This document shows, one piece after another, positions 1-8,435 of a stretch of DNA of 64,000 bases. Position numbers and translations under genes: made by a program. The DNA is from Stramenopiles sp. TOSAG23-3. Lineage: Eukaryota > Sar. The notes under the pieces were generated by a model. That model was not told where the DNA came from and made no database searches. It saw nothing but the letters and a program-made list of their open reading frames with translations. Each line of letters starts with the position of its first letter. Within the stretch, counting starts at the first letter, position 1. Location: contig LT642152.1 of NCBI GenBank assembly GCA_900128585.1, positions 1-64,000 of the forward strand. The letters run 5' to 3'.

Positions 1-332
1 AATTAGTGTCTAATATTTTTTATAATGGATTACAATGGGAAATGATGATGGGGGGAAGGATATTGACCATTAACAACAAAACAAATAGAGATGACAAGAC
101 AACACCACACAACAACACAAGAACACAACAATACTTTATTTTTTTTGCTTCCTTTTTTGTTGTCACATTTTTTCTGCGTTGCTTATTGTTTGTTGTCGAA
201 GTTTCCAGATTCCAGTTACCGATTTAAAGTTTCACGAGATTCAGTTGCTCCAACTCAAACATTAATACATTTCCTGTTGTTGGGAATTAGAAACTGCAAA
301 AGAAAAATACCCTACGAGGACTCTTGAGTTGA
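1..332. other. 5' spacer, no gene seen
   Basis: AT-rich sequence with runs of CA/AAC and a T-rich stretch. Short frames here have no protein-like composition. It presumably holds the promoter and leader of the Cys-rich repeat gene that starts at 333; no specific element was recognised. Confidence 0.5.
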
Positions 333-3300
333 GTGATGAAGCCAAAGCTACCAATTCATTTGTTACTAGGGGCGTTTGTCCTTGTGCTCCTTTCCAACAA
401 TGTGATTGCAAATAAACCGTGTCCTGCGGGCGAATTTCGTACATCCATCTATGCGCGTTGCAATAAATGTGATCCGGGCACTTGGCGAAAATCTAGTGAA
501 GTAAAAGTAGAAAAATGCACTGACTGCCCACCAGGTAAAAGCACAGAACCTACGGGGCCGGGGGGGGGACATCCGGGGGGAGTCCCCGGAGCAACTTCAG
601 AATCGATGTGCACACCGTGCCATAATGGGTATTACTCAAAAAATGGCGGAAGGTTCGCTTGTCGACGATGTGAGTTAGGGAAGGGCAGTACCAAAGGTGC
701 CGTTTCTTGCAGCACTTGTGCGCCTGGCCGGTACCACGACTTCGGCCCAACTGGTCACACAACTGGTGACCTTCCGTGCAGTGCGTGCCCGCGTGGCAAA
801 TATGGCGACCAAGAAGGTGCAAACTTTGAGCACCAGTCTTGTAAAGTGTGCCGTGGTGGAAAAGTCAGCGATGAAGGTGCGACTTCATGCAGACGGTGCC
901 CGCATGGTAGTGTTACTAACTATAATAGCATACTACGTATAATGGAATGCAAGCTGTGTGCCGCTGGGAAGTGGCACAAAGAAGGGGAAAATCGGTGTCG
1001 GTTGTGCCCAGTTGGGACAGAAGGGGGGCCATTGGGAGCGAAATCCTCATCGCTTTGCAAGAAATGTCCTGTTGGAACATATGGCAGTAAAGTCATAAGC
1101 TGGGGAGTCCACACAAAAAATGTATGCCATCGATGTTATCATGGACAGTTTAGTTCCGTCGAAGGAGCATCGGAATGCACTAAGTGCAGGGGAAGTGCAA
1201 TAAGGGTACGGGGCGCAAACTCGTCATCAAATGCATGCCAGGCATGCCCTGAAGGGAAGTGGGCTGGTGGCGGTAATAAATTGGGCAAATGTATCCCGTG
1301 CAAGAAAGGAACTAGTTCGGAGTCGGGTGCAACATCAAGTAAGGATTGCAAACCTTGTCGTTTAGGGACATATTTCCAGTCTCAGTTCAGCACAGTATGT
1401 ACCAAATGCCCTGTGGGGAGAACAACTGACACTATCGGCGAAATCGGCTACCCTAACCCCTGCAAGGCATGCCCTGAAGGAAAGATGAGCATGAAAGCAG
1501 GTACAACATGTACCAACATATCGTCATGCCCCGCGGGATGGTACAAAAACCATGCGGGCTGTGACAAATGCCCACCTGGGAAGTGGAATAGTGAGGAAGG
1601 CGCGACTTGTAGGAACTGTCCTGTAAGTACGTACTCGTCAGGTTCTCGCGTCTCGTGTGAAAAATGCCCTAGCGGGAAGGTAAGTGGAGCAGGCACCAAA
1701 TACAAGCACCAGTGTAAATCTTGTCCCAAAGGTAAATTTGAAAACCAGGGCCAGTGCGAAAATTGCACTGCGGGTAAATACGGTCATTATCCAGGAGATT
1801 GCAGGCAGTGCAACACGGCCACGTACAGCTCCCCGGGTGCACAGACTTGCACAAAATGCCCCCGTGGAAGATGGAGTAATAAAGCAGGTTTAACATCACC
1901 CGAGAACTGTACAAAGTGTAGGGCAGGGACAGAGTCTTGGGGGACAGTTCCTACAATTTTCAAGTGCAAAGAGTGCTCCGTGGGAAGGTGGAGTGAAGCG
2001 GGTGAAATGTGTGGCTTATGCCCCTCTGGGAAAGTTTACAAAGCCAAGAGTATCTTCAAGAGTGCGGGATGCGCACAATGCCCCCCCGGGAAAAAATCAT
2101 ACAGTGGGCACCATGCAGTTTGCACAGACTGTCAGAGCGGAAGATTCAGCAAGAAAGGCTCATCGACGTGTACAGCTTGCGCTGCTGGGAAGTACCAGCC
2201 AAGTGAAAACAGTGCTATCTGTAATAATTGCCCCGCGGGAAAGTGGAGCGACAAAGTGGGGTCACCGAGTGATACTTGCACGAAGTGCATTGCAGGAAAA
2301 TGGGGCAACAAAGAAGCCGCAAGTTCTGGATCGGATTGTCAGATATGTCCTGCGGGCACTTGGAGCCGCAAAGAGGGCGCGTCATCACGCACTTGCACAA
2401 AATGTATTGCAGGAAAATGGAGCAGCAAAGAAGGCGCAACTTCGGAAATGGATTGCAAGAAATGCCCTGCGGGAACGTGGAGCGACAAAGTGGGGTCACC
2501 GAGATATACTTGCACAAAATGTCCGGCAGGGACCTTCAGTTCCATACCCGGCGCCACAAACGAAACTACCTGCGAGGCTTGCCAAGGGGGATACTGGAGT
2601 GACGCAATCGGTGCATCGTCAGAGAGAGTCTGTAGACTGTGCCCCCCAAAACGACCCAACTCCCCCCCTGCCAGCTCGTCCATCAAGGACTGTGGCAAGT
2701 CTACCACCGAGCTCATGCGGGACATGGCGAAGACTGTCGACCGGCTGGCAAAGCTCAAAGGCATCACGGACAGCGTCGTGGAGACAACTGTAAAGAACCC
2801 CACGATCAAAGCGAAAATGAAGCGGGATTCCGTCGAAATGGACGTCCAGAAGCAGTACGACAGGATGGAAAGCGCGCCCAGACCATTGCAACGTTCCCGA
2901 CCATCGCACTGGACGGTGACGATTCGGACGGAATTGCCTGCCTGACCACGAACCGCGATATGATTGTGGACGCGTTCTGCAACTTTCGCGCGACCTTCGA
3001 CGATACCCTGCGGTCTCACGGGCTGTACAGAAAACAAAACAGTTCTGGGAAAGCCTTCTGGCCCCGAATTTGCTGTGCAAACGAAGGGGATTGCAAGGAT
3101 CACCCAGCGACGATCAAACAGACAGACATGCGACCCTTCGTGATGGCCCAAGGCGGGACACCGACGAAGGAGGCCATGCGGGGCGAAATCTTCGACCTCT
3201 TGGGACGCCACTCAAAAGGTGATTCGCGAGTCGACGGTTTAATCGTCAATGGGATGCTGAAAGCGATCGAAGGGGTACAAAGTCGCGTAGAGGAAAAGGC

Positions 3301-4819
3301 GGGTGCAACCCTGCGAAAAGAGATGAAGGGCGCCTTCGCATCGATGAACCTGTGCGGCCCGCGCGTGATGGCTTTGCCGGGCAAGGAAACGACGAGTTTG
3401 TGTGAGCTGTTCTACTCGTACCCTCACTTGATGAAAAGCTTTCAGGAGCAGTTCAAAGCGATGTTGCCTGCAGCAGCAGGGAAAAGGAGAAGATTGCTGG
3501 CGCACGAGCGCGGTATGTCTACAAATTCAAAAATTGGGAACCACTCCTCCTATGCTGCGGGTGTATTAAATGCAATTCTACAAAAGGTGGATAAAGTGGA
3601 GAAGGAGGACCAAGCGCTCCGTAAAGAGAATAACGAGATGCGCGAACACGAAAAGCGGATGCAGCAGCAGATGCAGCAAGGCTTCAAATCAAAAGGGGAG
3701 GAAATCAACGCACTTCGAAGACAGCTTAGCCTCGGCAGCGTACAGGGGACACTAAAGGCTCTGACGAGCCAAGTCGCGCGACTGCAACCGTCCCGGCGAT
3801 CCTCGTGCTTGAGCGACATGGCCAAGCTCAAGTTTGCCTCTCGAGAAGCCCTGAAAGAGAAGCAGGAACAGTTCTGCAAAGAGTACGGCCTCGACCTGTC
3901 GGACGCTCGCATCGTAAACGTCGCGATGGTGTACCTTGGGAACGACTGGGGCAAGGATGGCTTCCTTCGGCGGCTCCAAGACGGTGCCAAGTTCAGCATC
4001 ACGGACCAGTGCATGCACGACAAAATGTTTACGCCGAACGACGTGTCCATCCAAGAAATCGATAAAATGGACGCGCCGAAAGGAACGAAAGAATGGGTCC
4101 TTTTGATGAAGCTGGACTGGGCGAACGAGAAGGGCTACTTGGCAAGCCAGCTCCAAGACTCAAAGGACGACAACAAGTGTCGCAAGCTGGACTACCTGCC
4201 GCACACGGAGATCGGCCTTCAAGTGTACGAAGACAAGGAGAAGTGCTGCGAGGATTCAAAGGATTTCTGGGTCTGCACCGCGAAGGGATGCTCCGTGGAG
4301 CGGGTAGACCACCATTGGAGGGAGCAGCCGTTGTCTTTCAAACTGTCGGTGACTGGGTCGGTGTTCTCGTGGAAATTACACGAATTTTTGCTGGAAGGTA
4401 CCCAGTTCACCAAAGCGACAAAACCGAACAAGCTGGTCATGGGAAAGAACATGAACGGTGGCGACGCGAAGATGCCCTCTTTGCTAGAGCTCGGCTCTGA
4501 CGTGGATCCAATCCCGAAAGACGTCTTCGAGGCCTTTCGCGAGCACGCTGTGGCGACCACGCAGAGCAAGGCAGCAAAGGAGATATTGGAGGGCGTCACG
4601 TACGATGGAACGGCCTTTGCGTTTCAGTGCGGAACGAGCAAGCGGCTGTGCACGGAGTTGACCGCGCAGAGTAGGCGCGTGGAACCGTTGACGTTCGTGT
4701 ACAAGGAGTGGACCTTTGCACTCAAAGGCGACGGGCAGTTTGTGGGCTATGAGGTGGACGAGAAAGTGGGTAATCAGCGGCGCCGGCTGCTGCGGTTTCG
4801 TGGCGGCGGCGGGTCGTAG
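333..4819 (+). CDS. Secreted Cys-rich GCC2/GCC3 (TNFR-like) repeat protein with C-terminal RFRGGGGS tail; one frame break
   Basis: The frame opens with a signal peptide (hydrophobic core LLLGAFVLVLLS). It continues with more than 20 repeats of about 40 residues of the type C-x-x-CPAG-x-W-S-x-KEGA-x-S-x-x-C, resembling GCC2/GCC3 and ephrin-receptor-like Cys modules of extracellular proteins. The first frame stops at 2945 but becomes implausible after about 2880. A second frame, protein-like from there, runs to 4819. A single missing base in the CCC run near 2878 would join them smoothly, so I treat this as one gene of about 1,495 residues with an assembly indel, or a genuine frameshift. The second part has an RRRLLA motif (about 3486-3503), a coiled coil (about 3570-3700), a globular region with several Cys, and the end RRRLLRFRGGGGS. 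No membrane segment follows the signal peptide. A cell-surface or wall role is inference; the partner and substrate are unknown. Confidence 0.75.
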
Positions 4820-4937
4820 ATACGAGGTACGTAAGTTAATATTAAATATGTTTATTGAAAAAGCAAACACAGGGTATATAAATTGCTACATCCATAAAAT
4901 AGACACCTACTCCAGACGAACGAGCTGGTCAGAAAAT

Positions 4938-5355
4938 ATGTCCACACGGGGAGAGGAATTACCAAATGCATCTATAAAACTCGAGGACGGCACGCTGGCG
5001 AGAAAGGGTTGCCTGTTTTCCTTCCAAAATTACGAGGGTGACGAGGACAATAGCCTGTATCTTGCAGCAATCACAGACAAGGGTTACTTGAAGTTCCTAA
5101 CCGAGGGGGCTTTCGGCCTTGACATAAAGAGTCAGTTCCACGGCGAGACACATGCGGAACTTTACCTTCCTCTGTCCGTCGCTGCGGAGTCTCTGGTGTG
5201 CTACAGCAGAGGGGACTTGGTAAATACGACACGGATCACGGAGAAGAGGTGTCTTCCAAAAGGATACTGCTGTCCATTCCGCCTCCGCTACTGTCATTGC
5301 TATGCCTCTCGAAGGCGACAAGGGCATACTCAGGCAATTTTATCCTAACTCATAG
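4938..5355 (+). CDS. Small hypothetical protein, probable 1-base frame break
   Basis: A frame from ATG 4938 reads as a plausible soluble protein for about 100 residues (GEELPNASIKLEDG, LYLAAITDKGYLKFL). After about 5240 it turns into a Cys/Arg-rich tail stopping at 5348. The neighbouring frame from about 5241 reads naturally (TAVHSASATVIAMPLEGDK) and stops at TAG 5353-5355. One extra base in GAGAAGAGG (about 5236-5244) would explain both. No family is recognised and there is no signal peptide or membrane segment. It starts 118 nt after the Cys-rich repeat gene on the same strand, and only AT-rich sequence follows. It could be a decaying gene or an assembly error. Confidence 0.4.
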
Positions 5356-5664
5356 ACTAAGATAGCTCGGAAGACAAGCGCTTCTTTCCACCGACTCGCA
5401 CCGCTCACTCCTGTATCTTGCCTGTCTCTCGCCTGTCTCTCGCTTCTCTATTTCTACCGGCAGTGTATATATGGCGCAGTTTCGTCTCAATAAACTGCAG
5501 AGAAAAAAGCGATGCCACCAGCAAGGCGCACCAAGTACTATAACAAGGCCTTCTCTCGAATGCAGGCCCCCTTGGTTCTCGCCGAAGCAATTTTCCAAGC
5601 AGTAGGCTTCGACAATAGCACAGCAGGCTATGTCTTGAAGGAAGAGGCTAATTAATATCACCAC

Positions 5665-5726
5665 AGCATTGTTTTTGTAACAAAGAACGACATGATGTGG
5701 GAAATATTTAAGATGAGATGGCCTTG
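5665..5726 (+). repeat. Direct repeat copy 1
   Basis: Begins AGCATTGTTTTTGTAACAAA and ends with AATATTTAAGATGAGATGGC followed by CTTG. The second copy lies about 184 bp downstream and differs at roughly a quarter of positions, with near identity over the GATGTGGG-AATATTTAAGATGAGAT core. Confidence 0.6.
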
Positions 5727-5848
5727 AAGAAAAGTCCGTCCGGCCCCCGCCTGCTCCACTTTCATCTTCCCCTTCGTTTATCACATGTTTAAGGATTTTT
5801 ATGTATTTATATAAGATACACGTAGCATTAAAGTGATTAACATATCAT

Positions 5849-5909
5849 AGCATTGTTATCGGAACAAAAAAAGTCGAGATGTGGGGAATATTTAAGATGA
5901 GATACCTTG
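5849..5909 (+). repeat. Direct repeat copy 2
   Basis: Diverged second copy of the element at 5665-5726, sharing AGCATTGTT at the left and AATATTTAAGATGAGAT-CCTTG at the right. It lies in the spacer upstream of the glycosyltransferase gene. Confidence 0.6.
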
Positions 5910-6084
5910 GCGTATCTTTTTTAATAGAGACTATAATAATATTTTAGTATACACACATATTTTGTCTGTCTATTTGGTATTCAATTATAACACCAAGAAT
6001 TATTAGAAATGTTAGAAAGAAAGAGGTGTTTTTTATTTCGGATTTGTAAATTTTAAGCCGTTTGGTCACTACGGCAAAAGGGCA

Positions 6085-8214
6085 ATGGCGTCATTATCAG
6101 CACGTTCTTTCGTGGAAGAGGGAACGTTCCATGTAATATGCTTTTCGAAGGACAGGCCATTTCAAGCGCGGGAATTCCTGCGGTCTGTGTATGCTTACCT
6201 GATGGAGCCCGGTGTTGGTATCAAAATCTCTATGTTGTACACGTTTTCAAACCCTCAAGTCTACGGTAATTCTTACGCTAAGCTTGTAGAGCATTACCAA
6301 GATGTGAATTTTTTGAAGGAGGAGGAAGGCCTTTTTTCGTCCCAGCTCCGGGACTTGGTGCGAACGCCAGCAAAGTTCACCGTATTCGCCGTAGACGACA
6401 TAATATTCTACAAACGCTTTTCCATGAGTTTGGTAGAACAGGCTTTTTCGTCCATTTCCGACCTATTTGTCTTTCATTTAAAATTGGACCCGAATGTTTG
6501 CTTTTGCCACCCCGCGAACGCTCCCGCGGTGCAGCCACGGTTACTTTCCCCAGCCAACAACCCGTTGGAGAGTACTTTTCTTTCGTTCGCACGGGGCGAG
6601 GGGACGGAGGATTGGAACTACCCGTGGGATTTATGTTTTAGTACCTATAGAACAACTGCCGTAGAATGTGTTCTGGACGGGATAGAGAAGGAATTTGGCG
6701 GCAAAGGCCTCTCTCATCCCAATCGACTGGAGGCATATGGAAACAAATTGCTGAAGCGAGCAAAGTCCAACGAGTGGTATGGGATGCAATGCGCATGCCC
6801 CTCTGTCCCAGTCATGTCCGTTCTGACTGTAAACCGGGTTCAAGATGTATTTGCGAATGTAACATATGGCGGACAATCTGCTCTTGATATGGAAATGGTG
6901 TTCCAAAAGGACCCTTCGCTTCAGTTAGACTTTGACCGGTACTGCAAAACCAGGTTCAATTCAGTACATATCGGGGAAGTGTTTTTCAAGCAGACGAGCG
7001 AAGAGGGCTCCAAGAAAGCGAACGTTACTGTTTCCGTGTTGATGTGCGTTTACAACGGGGAAACGTTTTTGAAAGAGGCTGTGGATAGCATTTTAAACCA
7101 AAGCTTTGAAGAGTTAGAGTTTATCATAGTAAATGATGGATCGACCGACGGCACAAGAGAGTTGCTAGAAGATTTTGCGGCAAGTGATAGTAGAATAGTA
7201 TTGCTTCACAACAGTATCAACCAGGGCGTTGCGTGCAGCTTGAACCGGGGGCTCCGGCATTGCAGCGGCCTTTACATTGTGCGTATGGATGCCGATGACG
7301 TCTCGCACTCAGAGCGTGTTTTTTACCAATTACAAGCCATGGAACAATTTTCAGAGGTGGATGTTGTTGGTACTGCGGTGGAAATTATTACGGACAAAAG
7401 CGAGGCTGAATCGCTTGGCAAAAATCGAGTCATACGGCATCCGATGACCCCAGCCCTGATTCATTGGAGTATGTTTTTTTTCTGCCCGCTAGCCCACCCT
7501 ACGCTAATGTTTCGGCGGTCGGTATTTTTTGAATCCAAGGATTACCAAGGCACGCGATCAGAGAAATTCCATGGGTATCCAGAACACGAGTCGGTAAGAT
7601 CGGTGGAGGATTATTCGTCATGGCTCGATCGAATGGAGGGGTGTGTGCACCCGAAGGAATTGAGAGCACTGAATTTAGGGCATGTTCTCCTGTCGTTACG
7701 GAAACACTCAAAGAATGTCTCGAAACCTGCGCCGAAGAATAAGGGTAAGGGAGCCACAGCTTACGACCAAGCCGTTAACACCGCTGTGACTTACATTAAG
7801 AAACGCGTTGAAAGCGTGTGGGCACCCGATTTCGAAGTGAGCCCAGCGTTGGTAAAAACATTGCGCACCCCTTCCCTCCAGGAACATGTAAAAGACTTAA
7901 TTTCGTGTGCAAAATTACTGCTGGCCTTGGAAGCGTCGTTTATGAAATACACTCTGGGGCGCTTCGGCATGAAAACAGATGATACGAGTGCAGAGAAAAC
8001 CGTTACACAAGATGTGACAGATCGAATCGGGGAGATGGCAACGTTGGGCATGGCGAGTTATGGGAGCAAGGCGATGCCGTTGTGGCAGTTGTGGATAAAG
8101 CGGCAGAAAACACCCCCGACAACTTCTTCGTTTTTGTCCGATGAATGGATCAGTGAAAACGCCTTTTTCTCCAAGCATCAAAGGACCCCATGGCAGCGAT
8201 TATGGCGTTTTTAG
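6085..8214 (+). CDS. Two-domain glycosyltransferase (GT-A-like N-terminal domain plus family 2 domain)
   Basis: A 709-residue protein. From about residue 313 it has a clear family 2 glycosyltransferase domain: VSVLMCVYNGETFL, the nucleotide-binding FIIVNDGSTDGT, the DxD-type metal site RMDADD, and the catalytic-type acidic pair in SVEDYSSWLDR near residue 512. The first 290 residues look like a second GT-A-type domain (start FHVICFSKDRPFQAREFL, acidic pair in FAVDDIIF), so the enzyme may carry two transferase sites. There is no signal peptide or membrane segment, which suggests cytosolic action or membrane association via partners. The C-terminal 170 residues are helical and unassigned. Donor and acceptor sugars cannot be read from sequence. 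A copy of the dispersed AACAGCCAAT motif lies about 34 nt after the stop. Confidence 0.85.
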   Translation: MASLSARSFVEEGTFHVICFSKDRPFQAREFLRSVYAYLMEPGVGIKISMLYTFSNPQVYGNSYAKLVEHYQDVNFLKEEEGLFSSQLRDLVRTPAKFTVFAVDDIIFYKRFSMSLVEQAFSSISDLFVFHLKLDPNVCFCHPANAPAVQPRLLSPANNPLESTFLSFARGEGTEDWNYPWDLCFSTYRTTAVECVLDGIEKEFGGKGLSHPNRLEAYGNKLLKRAKSNEWYGMQCACPSVPVMSVLTVNRVQDVFANVTYGGQSALDMEMVFQKDPSLQLDFDRYCKTRFNSVHIGEVFFKQTSEEGSKKANVTVSVLMCVYNGETFLKEAVDSILNQSFEELEFIIVNDGSTDGTRELLEDFAASDSRIVLLHNSINQGVACSLNRGLRHCSGLYIVRMDADDVSHSERVFYQLQAMEQFSEVDVVGTAVEIITDKSEAESLGKNRVIRHPMTPALIHWSMFFFCPLAHPTLMFRRSVFFESKDYQGTRSEKFHGYPEHESVRSVEDYSSWLDRMEGCVHPKELRALNLGHVLLSLRKHSKNVSKPAPKNKGKGATAYDQAVNTAVTYIKKRVESVWAPDFEVSPALVKTLRTPSLQEHVKDLISCAKLLLALEASFMKYTLGRFGMKTDDTSAEKTVTQDVTDRIGEMATLGMASYGSKAMPLWQLWIKRQKTPPTTSSFLSDEWISENAFFSKHQRTPWQRLWRF

Positions 8215-8247
8215 GATAGAGGGTTACTATTAAAAGTATTAAATATA

Positions 8248-8270
8248 ACACAGCCAATTATTTTGTTTTT
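8248..8270 (-). repeat. Dispersed 3'-flank motif, variant copy
   Basis: The plus strand reads CACAGCCAATTATTTTGTTT, the reverse complement of a variant of ACAAGAAAATTGGCTGTTAT seen at four other places. It lies just after the stop codon of the glycosyltransferase gene, in the convergent spacer. Confidence 0.5.
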
Positions 8271-8301
8271 AAAAAACCAAAATGCATTAAGATATACCAA
8301 C

Positions 8302-8396
8302 GGGGGGCACTGCGCCCTGGGAGGGGGCAGCAATGACTTTATTGTTACCTCCACGTTGGCGTCCCAGGCGCCCCCTGCGGTGGGCAGGGCCCTAGG
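8302..8396. other. GC-rich hairpin island between convergent genes
   Basis: A sharply GC-rich block inside an AT-rich 3' spacer. GCGCCCTGGGA (8312-8322) pairs with TCCCAGGCGC (8362-8371), giving ten base pairs with one bulged C. G and C runs flank it (GGGG near 8304, CCCC near 8372), and the loop holds a smaller CAAT/ATTG stem. It could be a structured 3' UTR element or a small RNA of either convergent gene. No known RNA family was recognised. Confidence 0.4.
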
Positions 8397-8435
8397 GATA
8401 AAATGGTCAAATGTCCGGACTTAACTTAAAAAAAC

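Larger units (their letters stand above)
5356..6084. other. AT-rich spacer with a diverged direct repeat
   Basis: No gene supported. A minus-strand frame of about 144 codons exists (5350-5784) but its composition is not protein-like. The spacer contains a diverged direct repeat of about 61 bp (see the repeat entries) and a short duplication of GCCTGTCTCTC near 5418-5440. Confidence 0.5.

Noticed and set aside
2339-3211. Long minus-strand frame opposite the Cys-rich repeat gene
   Set aside because: It is the antisense shadow of a regular Cys-rich repeat sequence; the plus-strand frame has the signal peptide and repeats.
5350-5784. Minus-strand frame of 144 codons
   Set aside because: Composition is not protein-like, it overlaps the direct repeat and runs of tandem GCCTGTCTCTC, and no domain was recognised.
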